A DNA stretch of 64,000 bases from Bifidobacterium pullorum subsp. gallinarum (GCF_000741215.1 NZ_JGYX01000003.1:124345-188344), one strand, 5' to 3'; counted from the first letter of the stretch, positions 18,409 to 27,706 are shown. Made by a program: numbers and translations. Notes: generated by a model not told the origin, from the sequence alone.

Positions 18409-19194
18409 TCAGTGGGTGTTCAGGGTGTCGTCGACGATGCGGCCGTCGAACAGCGTCACGATGCGGTCCGCATAACGCGCCATGTGGTCGTCGTGCGTGA
18501 CCAGCACGATGGTCTGGCGTCGCGCGTGCGCGAAGTCGCAGATCATCTCCATCACCTCGACCTTGGTCCTCGAGTCGAGGTTGCCGGTCGGCTCGTCGGC
18601 GAACACGACCTGCGGACCGGCGATGAAGGCGCGCGCGATGCCCACGCGCTGCTGCTGCCCGCCCGACATCTGCGCGGGGTAATGGCCCATGCGCCCCTTG
18701 AGGCCCACGCGTTCCAGCATGGCACGCGCGGCCCGCTCCCGTCTCTGCCTGGACACGCCGCGGAACATCAACGGCATCGCCACATTCTCAACGGCGTTCA
18801 GCGTGGGCAGCAGGTTGTACGACTGGAACACGAAGCCCAGATGCCGCTGCCGGAACACCGCCAGCTCACGTTCGTTCAACGACGAGACGGGGACCCCGCC
18901 GATGCGCACCGAGCCGCGCGTCGGCTTCTCCAGCCCGGCCAGCTGGTTCAGCAGCGTCGACTTGCCCGATCCGGACTCGCCGAAGATGCAGCAGATCTGG
19001 CCGCGGGGCACGGCCAGGTCGATGCGTTCGAGCGCGACCACCGACTCGTCGCCCACCGGGTATTCCTTGCGCAGGGCGCGCACGTCGATCATGGGCCGTC
19101 GGCGCGCACCGGGCCGCCCCAACCGGTCCGCGCCGGAATCCGGAGAGGTACGTACACGTTCCGCGGACCGATCCGCACCTGGTGGCAACGCCAT
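18409..19194 (-). CDS. MacB/LolD-type ABC transporter ATP-binding protein
   Basis: The 261-aa ATPase has Walker [16 protein letters not shown]-loop VFQSYNLLP, signature [14 protein letters not shown] and Walker [14 protein letters not shown], the last typical of the MacB/LolD/FtsE group. ATG 19194 follows AAGGGG; the frame is open further upstream without a better site. About 30 residues of Arg- and Ser-rich sequence precede the domain proper ([12 protein letters not shown]). It heads the operon ATPase, CARDB-like surface protein, permease. Confidence 0.9.
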   Translation of the reverse strand: MALPPGADRSAERVRTSPDSGADRLGRPGARRRPMIDVRALRKEYPVGDESVVALERIDLAVPRGQICCIFGESGSGKSTLLNQLAGLEKPTRGSVRIGGVPVSSLNERELAVFRQRHLGFVFQSYNLLPTLNAVENVAMPLMFRGVSRQRRERAARAMLERVGLKGRMGHYPAQMSGGQQQRVGIARAFIAGPQVVFADEPTGNLDSRTKVEVMEMICDFAHARRQTIVLVTHDDHMARYADRIVTLFDGRIVDDTLNTH

Positions 19195-19404
19195 CTGTTC
19201 CCCTTGTCTAGACCGCCGTCGGTGCGGCGTATATGCGTGGACGGCCCGACGGGGCCGTGTCGCCAACACGACGATGTTCCCCGAAGTATACCGGTATCGT
19301 CACGGCCGCGCCACCCCTAGGGGGGGGTGACGCGGCATGCGCGCGGGGCACGGTCGGACGGTCCGATGGAAGGGCCCGCGTGCTATAGTGGTGTGTTGGT
19401 CTCC

Positions 19405-19477
19405 GCCTCCGTAGCTCAGTGGATAGAGCGACATCCTTCTAAGTTGGCGGTCGCCGGTTCGAATCCGGCCGGAGGCA
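19405..19477 (+). tRNA. tRNA-Arg (anticodon TCT)
   Basis: A full cloverleaf can be drawn: acceptor GCCTCCG with CGGAGGC, D-arm GCTC/GAGC, anticodon loop CTTCTAA, T-arm GCCGG/CCGGC with TTCGAAT, discriminator A. CCA is not encoded (the sequence continues CCG). The anticodon stem, ACATC against GTTGG, has an A-G and a T-T mismatch, which is unusual. All other stems pair perfectly. Confidence 0.85.
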
Positions 19478-19482
19478 CCGAA

Positions 19483-19513
19483 TGCCGTTGCGATGTGTCG
19501 CATCGCAACGGTA
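19483..19513 (+). terminator. Hairpin terminator after tRNA-Arg
   Basis: CCGTTGCGATG (19485-19495), a five-base loop and CATCGCAACGG (19501-19511) form a perfect 11-bp stem, extended by G-T and T-A pairs. It starts six bases after the tRNA and ends 10 bases before the next start codon, so it is the likely tRNA terminator. Confidence 0.7.
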
Positions 19514-19523
19514 GACTGCAGTC

Positions 19524-20603
19524 ATGGGGACCACACAGGAATCCTGGCCACAGGGGGCCGAAGACGCCGATCAGGTACAGCGCGATCCGAATCATGCCGA
19601 CAACGCTTCCGATACGCAATCCGGCACCGAGCCGGCACTGTCATTCAACGAGATCCAATCCGCATGCGAGCAATCAGGTCTCACCCTGGATGACGTCCTG
19701 ACGGAACGCCTCAGCCGGCACACCTCCGAGGCAGACCCCGCGGACGCCGCATTGCTGCTGTCCGACCAATGCCCGTTCTCCACGACCTGCGTCAGGTTCG
19801 CCGACGACTCCAAGGACACGATCATCGGCAGATCGAGTTTCGGCGGCTCTCTGCTCCGCCAGATCAGCGAGGCCGAAGCGTTCCTGGATGCCGACGGCAC
19901 CGATGCCGCCTGGCCGCCGAACGCCGTGCGCGAGGCGCTGACCAATGCGATGATTCACCGGGACTACCGGTATTCCGGACCAACGATCGTCAACCTGTTC
20001 CGCACACGCATCGAGATCATCTCCCTGGGCGGTCTGGTTCCCGGATTGAGCAGCGACGATTTGCTCAACGGAATCTGTCAGCCGCGCAACCCGGAACTTG
20101 CAAACGCATTCGCGCTGCTGGGCTGGAGCCAGAACTGCGGCGTGGGCATCCAACGCATCATGGACGCCTATGCGGACGCGTCGGACTACCCTCAGCTGCG
20201 CGTCGGCCCGGGATCGGTCGCCGTCGTCCTGCCGATACTCTCGCGCCTGCATCTGTCCACCGACGACGACGCCCAGAGCGCACCGCCGGCACCGGCTCCC
20301 ACCGCCAAACGCTACGCCTTCCCCGCCATGTCCGGCGAGATGGCGGGCCCCACGAACACCGCCGGGCCGAACATCGTCTGGTTGGCGGCGCCGCCCCCTG
20401 CGTCCGCAAGCCCGGCGGCCTCATTGGAGGCGATGACGTTGCGACTGCTGGCCACGGCGGGACTGCCGCTCTCCCGCACCGAGATCGAGACCACGCTACA
20501 GCTGGACAAGAACCGCAGCACCCGCGTCCTGCGCAATCTGGAACGACAGGGCAAGGTCGTCCGGCAGGGGCGCTCCCGTGCCACGCGGTATCGCCTCGCC
20601 TGA
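19524..20603 (+). CDS. AlbA/schlafen-type ATP-binding transcriptional regulator
   Basis: The 359-aa protein carries a HATPase_c_4-like region (PPNAVREALTNAMIHRDYRYSGPTIVNLF, then ISLGGLVPGLSSDDLL and RNPELANAFALLGWSQNCGVGIQRI, residues about 130-220) found in RecG-like or schlafen-like regulators. A Pro/Ala linker leads to a C-terminal winged helix (residues about 300-359, PLSRTEIETTLQLDKNRSTRVLRNLERQGKVV). The usual N-terminal AlbA_2 domain looks shortened or replaced by an acidic, low-complexity stretch. No clear ribosome site precedes ATG 19524, and a downstream start or a leaderless transcript is possible. Its position directly after a tRNA hints at mobile origin, but no integrase or att repeat is visible. 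Confidence 0.7.
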   Translation: MGTTQESWPQGAEDADQVQRDPNHADNASDTQSGTEPALSFNEIQSACEQSGLTLDDVLTERLSRHTSEADPADAALLLSDQCPFSTTCVRFADDSKDTIIGRSSFGGSLLRQISEAEAFLDADGTDAAWPPNAVREALTNAMIHRDYRYSGPTIVNLFRTRIEIISLGGLVPGLSSDDLLNGICQPRNPELANAFALLGWSQNCGVGIQRIMDAYADASDYPQLRVGPGSVAVVLPILSRLHLSTDDDAQSAPPAPAPTAKRYAFPAMSGEMAGPTNTAGPNIVWLAAPPPASASPAASLEAMTLRLLATAGLPLSRTEIETTLQLDKNRSTRVLRNLERQGKVVRQGRSRATRYRLA

Positions 20604-20684
20604 CGAGGCACGGCCGCGCCGCCCCGCTCCCGAGGCCGGCATCGCCCGCCCGAGGCCGGCCTCGCCCGCCCGACGTCGGGCCGG

Positions 20685-22964
20685 TCACTCCACCGTGACC
20701 AGCGTGACGCTGTATGGCTTGACGGCTATGGCCACATGCACCTGGGCCGATGACAACCGGTATTCGTTCACCTCATGCCGGATATCGCCCCGGGCGGGTC
20801 CCATGTACTCCAGTGACCGCTTGTCCTGCGGCCGGCCGTGCAGGGTCTCGACGCGCATCGTCGGCATCCTCCGCCGCGAACCGCCCAGCGCCCGCAGCCC
20901 CGATGACACATCGAGCGTGACCTGCACCGACTCACCGCCGACATTCACCAGCTTGATATAGCGGCGCGACCCCTGATCGCCCGTGGCCGACACGAACAGC
21001 CGTTTGGGTGCTTCCGGGCTGACCGAGCACGCGTAGGCCAACGACCCCACGTTGGCGGAGAACAGCCGCTGCACCTCATAGTTCACGGTCGGGTTGACGT
21101 GCGCGGGGTTGAATTCGATGAGGTTCTGTTCCCATCCCTTGCCGGGGATATGCGCCAGCAGCGGGGCGTATGAGGTCATGTGCACCACGTCGCTGTTGCG
21201 CTCGCAGCCGGTGAGGAACGCGGCCTCGGCGAGCGCCGACCGCCATTGGCAGGCTGTGGCGTAGCGTTGCGGCTGTCCGGCGAAGTAGCCGTTGGCCGAG
21301 TACTCACCGAAATAGACGCCCGCCCCGCAGCGCGGGTAGTCGTCGAAGCGATGGGCCTGCGCGATGAACCAGTCGGGTGAATGGTAGGAGTGTTCGTCCA
21401 CGATGATGGCGTCGCCGGTGGCCGATCCGACGGCCGCGACGATGGTCTCCGGCTTGTTCTCGACGCCCGTGTCCCCATCCGTTCGCCCGGATGCGGTGTC
21501 CCCGGCACCGGCGGCACCGCCGATGGCGGCGGCCACGCGGGCGACGCTGCGCGCGTGCTCCCAGCTGCGGCGCATCGGCAACGCGAACGGGAACAGCCCC
21601 GCGCTCATCACGCACAGCATGGAGGGGTCCTTGGCGTGGATGGCGCGTGCGATGGCGTCGTATTTGGCCACATAGTCGGCGCCGTAGTTCTCGTTGCCGA
21701 TGCCGATCATATCCAATCCGAACGGCTCGGGATGCCCCATATCCGCCCGGATGCGGGCCCACCTGCTCGTCTCGGGGTCGCCGTTGGCGAAATCGATGAG
21801 ATCCAGGTAATCCTGCACGACCACATCGCGGAAATATTGCGAATCGATATCGATATGCCGCGGATCGCGGTACGGCGACTGGCAGGTGATGCCGGCGAAC
21901 AGCGTCGGCAACGGCTTGGCGTTGAGATCCTCGCACAGGCAGAAGTACTCGTAGAATCCGATCTGGTAGCTCTGCGCGTAGCTGGACCCGTCCGGCGTGC
22001 GGAACCCCCACATGCTGTACTGCTGGCGGCGGGCCGGCAACGCGCCCACCGTGTCCTTCCACCGGTATTCGTTGCCCGGGGTCACCCCCTCCACGATGCA
22101 GCCGCCGGGGAACCGGATGAAAGAGGGCCTCAACGCGGCGATCGCCTCCACTAGGTCGCGCCGCAGCCTGCCGAACCGCCACTTGGGATCGCCCCTGCCC
22201 CAGTACTCGGCATCCATCAGCGTCACGCAGTCCAAATCGCAGACCACGGGCTCGCCGTCGCGGCGGATCAGGTCGATGCGCAGCTTGCCGTACTCGGTTC
22301 CCCGCCCCTGCAGGGAAGCGGCCAGCAAATGCCAGTCGTCCGCTTCCCGACGGACCGAGGCCTGCGGATCACGCGCCGACACCGTGGCGGCCGATGCCGA
22401 CGCATCACACCGGAACGTCGCGGCATCCGTGAGCGGCAGCCCGTACCGATCCACCACCGACACGCGGATATCGCAGTCGCCGGCGACGGGGCGCAGGACC
22501 ATCGAGAACTCATACCCATGCCCCTTTACGATCGACATCGCGCAGGCATGGGCGTTCGCGCCGCCGCCGTTGTACCCCAGGTTCTCCACCCGGGCGGGCG
22601 CCGGTTCGATGCCATGCCCGCCGTGCACGGACAGGCGCGCATACCGGCTGTGCGGATGCACCGGGGGCGCCGGACAATCAGTGGATACGGGGCGTCCGTG
22701 CTCGTCGGGCCGTTGCGTGCCGCAACTGACGGCCGACAGCCCCTCGAACTGCCAGAACCGCAGCGGATCGGATTGGGCGCGCCACCGCTGCGACCCCTGC
22801 ACGCGCAGGCTGTGATGGTCGAGGTACACGCCGTCGAAACTGTAGTTGTTCACCATATTGGCGTTCAGGCCGCCGTCGGCCCCCAGATTGATGTCCTCGA
22901 AGAACACCCCATACAGCCGATCGCTTACCGCATGCGTCGGCTCGCCCACCGTCACCGTCACCAT
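20685..22964 (-). CDS. GH51 alpha-L-arabinofuranosidase, long form
   Basis: The 759-aa protein has an N-terminal segment typical of GH51 (YGVFFEDINLGADGGLNANMVNN), then an inserted carbohydrate-binding-like beta domain (residues about 50-220). The catalytic TIM barrel follows: the acid/base Glu in MIGIGNENYGADY, the nucleophile Glu in YFGEYSANG, and RFPGGCIVEG earlier in the barrel. The C-terminal beta domain ends at VHVAIAVKPYSVTLVTVE. No signal peptide is seen, so it probably acts on imported arabino-oligosaccharides. ATG 22964 follows GGAGG at long spacing; the frame is open another 41 codons without support. It differs from the shorter GH51 at the right end of the window. Confidence 0.9.
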   Translation of the reverse strand: MVTVTVGEPTHAVSDRLYGVFFEDINLGADGGLNANMVNNYSFDGVYLDHHSLRVQGSQRWRAQSDPLRFWQFEGLSAVSCGTQRPDEHGRPVSTDCPAPPVHPHSRYARLSVHGGHGIEPAPARVENLGYNGGGANAHACAMSIVKGHGYEFSMVLRPVAGDCDIRVSVVDRYGLPLTDAATFRCDASASAATVSARDPQASVRREADDWHLLAASLQGRGTEYGKLRIDLIRRDGEPVVCDLDCVTLMDAEYWGRGDPKWRFGRLRRDLVEAIAALRPSFIRFPGGCIVEGVTPGNEYRWKDTVGALPARRQQYSMWGFRTPDGSSYAQSYQIGFYEYFCLCEDLNAKPLPTLFAGITCQSPYRDPRHIDIDSQYFRDVVVQDYLDLIDFANGDPETSRWARIRADMGHPEPFGLDMIGIGNENYGADYVAKYDAIARAIHAKDPSMLCVMSAGLFPFALPMRRSWEHARSVARVAAAIGGAAGAGDTASGRTDGDTGVENKPETIVAAVGSATGDAIIVDEHSYHSPDWFIAQAHRFDDYPRCGAGVYFGEYSANGYFAGQPQRYATACQWRSALAEAAFLTGCERNSDVVHMTSYAPLLAHIPGKGWEQNLIEFNPAHVNPTVNYEVQRLFSANVGSLAYACSVSPEAPKRLFVSATGDQGSRRYIKLVNVGGESVQVTLDVSSGLRALGGSRRRMPTMRVETLHGRPQDKRSLEYMGPARGDIRHEVNEYRLSSAQVHVAIAVKPYSVTLVTVE

Positions 22965-23018
22965 ATTCCTATTATCCCTCCGGACACCCCCGGCCCCCGC
23001 GGCACACCGCATCCGACA

Positions 23019-23033
23019 CGATACGTCGTATCG
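23019..23033. promoter_or_regulatory. Perfect palindrome, possible operator
   Basis: CGATACGTCGTATCG is a perfect 7-1-7 palindrome in the divergent region between the GH51 gene (start 22964) and the RpiR gene (start 23203). Its size and place fit an operator for one or both genes. The regulator is not known. Confidence 0.4.
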
Positions 23034-23202
23034 GGGCCCATGCCCCTGCGGGGTACGTAGGCCCGGACGGCGGACACCGCCGAACACCGCGAATTCACCC
23101 GATGTTCATCCGGGCTTCAGTTCACCGCCCCCGCAGGCTCACCCGGGGGCGATACGCTGGCCCCGTCCGCCGAACCGCAGCGGCTTGACCTAGGAGAACG
23201 AC

Positions 23203-24072
23203 GTGCAGACTTCCACGGGAATCAGGGAACGCATCGACCATGTGTACCCCTCGTTGCGTCCGGCGGAACGTGCCGTCGCGCAGTATGTACGCGATCATCT
23301 CGCCGAGGCGTCGGAGCTGACCGTGGGCCAGTTGGCCGAGGTCGCCCGCGTCAGCGAGCCGACGGTGATCAGGTTCTCCCGCAAGCTCGGGTTCGGCGGC
23401 TACCGTGAACTGCGGTACGTGTTGCGTCACCCGCAGGCGGAACGGCAGGCCACGTTCGACCCGCTGGAGGGATTCGACCTCAATCCGTGGGACAAGCTCG
23501 ACGACGTGCCCGAGAAAACCGTGAACGCCGCCAAAACCCTGCTGGATGACCTGCTCGCCTCGCTGGACCGCAAGGAGCTGCACAAGGCCGTCTCGCTGAT
23601 CACCCGGGCCAGGCTCATCGACATCATCGGCGTGGAGAACTCGATGGTGCCCGCCACCGACCTGTTCACCAAGCTCAGCTATCTCGGGCTGACCTGCCGG
23701 CTCAACGCCGACGCCTACATGCAGCAGATCGGCGCCGGGCATCTCGAACCGGACGACGTGGTGGTGGCCTTCTCCCATTCGGGCCGATCAGCCGACACCA
23801 TCAAGGCGCTGCGTCTGGCCAAGTCCCGCGACGCGCACACCATCGTCATCACCAACACCCCGGACGCGCCCATCGGCAACTGGGCCGATGTACGGCTGCT
23901 GGCCGGCCGGGAGGACCGGAAGATCTACGGCAGCGCCATCTTCTCCCGCACCGCGCACATCGCCATGGTCGACATCCTCTACATGGCCGTAATCCTGAGC
24001 GACTACGGCCGTTTCTCCACCGAGCTCGACCGTTCGGGGCGCTACATCCAGGACCGCGGATTCGGGGCCTGA
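23203..24072 (+). CDS. RpiR/MurR family transcriptional regulator
   Basis: The 289-aa protein has an N-terminal HTH_6 domain (residues 1-77, with LTVGQLAEVARVSEPTVIRFSRKLGFGGYRELR). A SIS sugar-phosphate-binding domain follows (residues about 120-260, with VVVAFSHSGRSADTIKALRLAKSRDAHTIVITN given here in part). GTG 23203 follows TAGGAG by seven bases. It lies upstream of the phosphonate locus on the same strand and divergent to the GH51 gene. RpiR proteins usually sense phosphosugars, so control of a phosphonate locus would be atypical. Control of the GH51 gene is equally possible. Confidence 0.9.
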   Translation: MQTSTGIRERIDHVYPSLRPAERAVAQYVRDHLAEASELTVGQLAEVARVSEPTVIRFSRKLGFGGYRELRYVLRHPQAERQATFDPLEGFDLNPWDKLDDVPEKTVNAAKTLLDDLLASLDRKELHKAVSLITRARLIDIIGVENSMVPATDLFTKLSYLGLTCRLNADAYMQQIGAGHLEPDDVVVAFSHSGRSADTIKALRLAKSRDAHTIVITNTPDAPIGNWADVRLLAGREDRKIYGSAIFSRTAHIAMVDILYMAVILSDYGRFSTELDRSGRYIQDRGFGA

Positions 24073-24080
24073 ACCTACAG

Positions 24081-24103
24081 AACTACGCGCGATTCGTGTA
24101 GTT
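24081..24103. promoter_or_regulatory. Hairpin/palindrome after rpiR
   Basis: AACTACGCG, five bases, CGTGTAGTT: a 9-bp stem with one mismatch, starting eight bases after the regulator's stop codon. It could be a terminator or an operator for the downstream phosphonate genes. The rest of the 230-bp gap holds short GC palindromes (for example CGGACGG-ATG-CCGTCCG near 24191) and no gene. Confidence 0.4.
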
Positions 24104-24304
24104 TCACCCGGAGTTCACGTTCCTTTCCCCCACCTTTCTTCCGCGATGGCCGATCGGCCGCGGCACCGGGGCGACGATGGAATTACGGACGGATGCCGTC
24201 CGGCCCCATAGCCGAACATCGAACCCAGCCGGCGAACGGGCCGGCACCCATATGACGGACGGACAGACGCCCTTCGCCCCGTCCGCGGAAGGTAGTAGCG
24301 AACC

Positions 24305-24799
24305 ATGCTCGAACTGAAGAACATCACCAAGTCGTTCGGCGACACCCCCGTGCTGAACGGCATCAGCCTGACCCTGGACAAGGCCGGATCATGTCGATCC
24401 TCGGACCCTCCGGCGGCGGCAAGACCACGCTGCTGAACATCATCCTCGGCATCACCGACGCCACCGGCGGTCAGATCCTCTTCGACGGCGAGGACCTGAC
24501 CCGGGTGCCGATGGAGAAGCGCGGCTTCAACATCGTCTTCCAGGACTACGCGCTGTTCCCGAACCTGAACGCCTATGAGAACATCACCTACGGCCTGCGC
24601 AACAATCCCGGCGTCTCCAGCGAGCAGGAGATCAAGGAACGACACCCCGGAGAACATCATCGAGCATCCGGTCAGCGACTTCGTGCGCGACTTCATCCTG
24701 CACCAGCTCGAGGTCAAGCGCAACAACATCTACTCGCTGTTCTCCGAGGACCACGCCGCCGACCCCGCCCGCCGCGAACCGGCGCTCGTCCGCGCCTGA
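24305..24799 (+). pseudogene. Broken ABC transporter ATPase of the aminoethylphosphonate importer (PhnT-like)
   Basis: The reading frame begins MLELKNITKSFGDTPVLNG, then loses one base near 24382 (AAGGCC where AAGGGCC would keep frame). In the next frame it continues through an intact Walker A (LGPSGGGKTT) and Q-loop (FQDYALFPNLNAYENI). At about 24638 the sequence jumps to the C-terminal end, TPENIIEHPVSDFVRDFILH, in the original frame. The signature motif, Walker B, D-loop and H-loop are absent, a loss of roughly 100 codons. The remnant cannot be a working ATPase. It precedes the permease gene by 15 bases, where the PhnT-type ATPase would be expected. Confidence 0.85.
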
Positions 24800-24814
24800 G
24801 AGGAGTGATCCACC

Positions 24815-27679
24815 ATGTCGGTCGAATCCATCCAGGCGGGCAAGCAGCTGCCCAACATCGCCCCCGAGATCGTCAACCATGAGCGCCGCCCCTCCAAGCC
24901 GAAGCAGACCGAGCTGTGGGTACTGCTGGCGGTTGTGGCGGTCGCGTTCTGCGCGTTCCTGATCGTGCCGATGGCGCTGGTCGTCATCAAGTCGTTCCAG
25001 ACCGGCGACGGCGCGGCCACGCTGAGCAACTACGGCGCAATCATCGCCCAGCCCGAGTTCCTGACCTCGGTGCTCAACTCGCTCAAGGTGGCGAGCGCGT
25101 CCGCACTGGTCTCGGTGCTGCTCGCGTTCCTGCTGGCCTACACGGTCAACTGCACGAACGTGCCGTCCGGTCTGAAGAAGGCCGTCTGCCTGCTCACCCA
25201 GGTGCCGATGCTGCTGCCGACCATCACCTACGGCTTCGCGATCATCTACAGCTTCGGCAATCAGGGTCTGATCACCCGTCTGTTCGGCACCCAGCTGTTC
25301 GACATCTACGGCTTCACCGGACTGATGATCGGCTACGTGATCTACACGCTGCCGACCTGCTTCCTGCTGATCAACAACAGCTTCCAGTTCGTGGACAAGA
25401 AGTTCATCATCGTCTCCCACATCATGGGCGACAAGCCGTGGACCACGTTCCTGAACACCATCCTGCGCCCCCTGGTCGGCACGCTGGCCGTGGCGTTCAT
25501 CCAGGCGTTCTTCCTGGCGTTCACCGACTACGGCATCCCGACCTCGGTCGGCGGCACCTATGACGTGCTGGCCATGACGCTGTACAACCAGATGCTCGGC
25601 TCGATCCCGAACTTCAACCGCGGCGCCGTGATCGCCGTGTTCATGCTGATCCCCTCGATCCTGTCGATCATCCTGATGACGGTCCTCGAACGCTACTCGA
25701 TCCGCTATTCCAAGGTCTCGCAGGTCGAGCTGCCCAAGGGCCCGGTGCGCGACTGGCTGTGCGGCATCGGCTCGGTGCTCACGCTGGCGTGCGTGCTCTC
25801 GCTGTTCGCGGTGATTCTCGTCATCCCGTTCGTGAACGAATGGCCGTTCGACACCTCGTTCACCCTCTCGCACATCACCGCCCTGTTCACCGAATCCGAG
25901 CTGAGCTCGGTGTACACGAACTCGCTGTACGTGGCCGTGATGACCGCCATCATCGGCTGCCTGTTCGCCTACGCCGCTGGCCTGGTAACCTCCCGTTCCA
26001 AGCTGCCCAACTGGGCCAAACGCGCGGTGGACTCCATGAGCTCGGTCATCAACACCGTGCCCGGCATGGTGCTCGGCATCGCGTTCCTGTTCGCGTTCTC
26101 CGGCAGCTCGCTGCAGAACACGTTCTGGATCCTCATCATCGCGAACATCGTGCACTACTTCGCCACGCCGTACCAGATGATCAAGGACTCCCTGACCAAG
26201 ATGAACGGCTCGTGGGAGACCACGGCCAAGCTTATGGGCGACAACTGGTTCAAGACGATCGTGCGCGTGGTCACCCCGAACGCGTGGCCGACGATCCTGC
26301 AGGTGTTCGGCTACTACTTCGTCAACGCGATGGTCACGATCTCCGCGGTCGTGTTCCTGACCGGAGCCCGCACCCAGGTCATCACCACCGAGATCTCCGC
26401 GCTGCAGCATCTGGCCGAGTTCGATCAGATCTTCGCGCTGTCGATCCTGATCCTGGCCACCAACCTGATCGTCAAGGGCGTGGTGGCGGCGGCCACCCGC
26501 GAGCGCGGCACGGTCACCATCCGCCAGCGCGTGGTGCAGGTCGCCACCGCCGCGATGACGGTCCGCCGCGATTCCCGGCTCGTGGCCGCCGAACAGGCCT
26601 CCCGCTCCGGCTCCCCCGACTTCCCGCTGCCGACCACCGACAACCGTCGCGGGCGCACCATCTTCACCGGCACCCTCTCCGGCATCCTGGCGGTGCTGCT
26701 TGTCGCCTTCGGATTCGGCGCGTTCTCCGGCACCGCCGCGGCCGACGGCCAGGTCGTCATCTACACCAACGCCGACGACGAGGCCGTCACCGCGTTCCAG
26801 AACGCGCTGAACGCCAACAGGTTCGAGAACAAGTACGTCATCCAGAGCTTCGGCACCTCCGAGCTCGGCGGCAAGCTGCTCGCCGAGGGCAAGGCGCTGG
26901 AGGCCGACCTGATCACGATGAGCTCGTACTACGTGGATTCGGCGCAGGAACGCAACCATATGTTCGCCGACCTGACCGACGTCAAGTCGCAGCTGCTCCA
27001 GGACAGCAGCAACTCCACGGCCCCGGCGTACCGCCGGCCGACCACCGTGCAGGAGGGTGCGATCTTCTACAACACCACCGTACTGCGCGACGAGGGGCTG
27101 CCCGTGCCGCAGTCGCTGGCCGATCTGGCCGATCCGATCTACGCCGGGCAGATCTCGGTGACCGACATGGAGGGCTCCTCCACCGGCTGGCTGATGGTCC
27201 AGGCCATCGCCGACGCCTATGGCACCGGCGAGGAAGGACGCGAGATCCTGACCGGCATCTACCGCAACGCCGGCCCGCACCTGCAGATGTCCGGCTCCGG
27301 ACCGCTCAACTCGGTGCGCTCCGGCGAGGTGGCGATCGGCTTCGGCCTGCGCCACCAGGCGATCGCCGACAAGAACGAGGGCCTGCCGATCGACTACGTG
27401 GATCCCGAGGAGGGCAACTACTCGCTGACCGAGTCGGTGGCCGTGCTCGACAAGGGCGACCGGACGAACCCGCTGGCGCAGCGGATGGCCGCCGCCATCA
27501 TCGACGCGGGCCGCCCCGAACTGCTCCGGACCTATCCGAACCCGCTGTACGTGGGCGAACAGGCGCCGGACAACGGTTCCGCGAACCCGCAGGTCTTCCC
27601 CGAGCCGCTGACCGTGGACCTGCTGCAGGCGCACCAGGACTTCTCCGAGGCCTGCAAGCGCGAGGCGCAGGGCAAGTAG
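24815..27679 (+). CDS. Fused ABC permease-permease-substrate-binding protein (2-aminoethylphosphonate type)
   Basis: One 954-aa protein. Residues about 30-300 and 310-590 are two MetI-like permease domains, as in the fused PhnU/PhnV and FbpB permeases, with EAA-loop-like stretches near DKPWTTFLNTILRP and GDNWFKTIVRVVTP. An extra membrane helix lies near residues 613-635 (TLSGILAVLLVAFGFGAF). It leads to an extracytoplasmic solute-binding domain (residues about 640-954) that starts GQVVIYTNADDEAVTAF and includes EGAIFYNTTVLRDEGLPVP, like PhnS/iron-type binding proteins. An even number of permease helices plus one puts the binding domain outside. ATG 24815 follows AGGAG. Adjacent phnW and phnX indicate aminoethylphosphonate as substrate. 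The ATPase partner upstream is broken. Confidence 0.88.
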   Translation: MSVESIQAGKQLPNIAPEIVNHERRPSKPKQTELWVLLAVVAVAFCAFLIVPMALVVIKSFQTGDGAATLSNYGAIIAQPEFLTSVLNSLKVASASALVSVLLAFLLAYTVNCTNVPSGLKKAVCLLTQVPMLLPTITYGFAIIYSFGNQGLITRLFGTQLFDIYGFTGLMIGYVIYTLPTCFLLINNSFQFVDKKFIIVSHIMGDKPWTTFLNTILRPLVGTLAVAFIQAFFLAFTDYGIPTSVGGTYDVLAMTLYNQMLGSIPNFNRGAVIAVFMLIPSILSIILMTVLERYSIRYSKVSQVELPKGPVRDWLCGIGSVLTLACVLSLFAVILVIPFVNEWPFDTSFTLSHITALFTESELSSVYTNSLYVAVMTAIIGCLFAYAAGLVTSRSKLPNWAKRAVDSMSSVINTVPGMVLGIAFLFAFSGSSLQNTFWILIIANIVHYFATPYQMIKDSLTKMNGSWETTAKLMGDNWFKTIVRVVTPNAWPTILQVFGYYFVNAMVTISAVVFLTGARTQVITTEISALQHLAEFDQIFALSILILATNLIVKGVVAAATRERGTVTIRQRVVQVATAAMTVRRDSRLVAAEQASRSGSPDFPLPTTDNRRGRTIFTGTLSGILAVLLVAFGFGAFSGTAAADGQVVIYTNADDEAVTAFQNALNANRFENKYVIQSFGTSELGGKLLAEGKALEADLITMSSYYVDSAQERNHMFADLTDVKSQLLQDSSNSTAPAYRRPTTVQEGAIFYNTTVLRDEGLPVPQSLADLADPIYAGQISVTDMEGSSTGWLMVQAIADAYGTGEEGREILTGIYRNAGPHLQMSGSGPLNSVRSGEVAIGFGLRHQAIADKNEGLPIDYVDPEEGNYSLTESVAVLDKGDRTNPLAQRMAAAIIDAGRPELLRTYPNPLYVGEQAPDNGSANPQVFPEPLTVDLLQAHQDFSEACKREAQGK

Positions 27680-27706
27680 TCCCGCCCGGACGCGTCCCTC
27701 CCCTTT

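Noticed and set aside
19405-20603. tRNA-Arg as attachment site of an integrated element
   Set aside because: No integrase gene and no second copy of the tRNA 3' end in the window.
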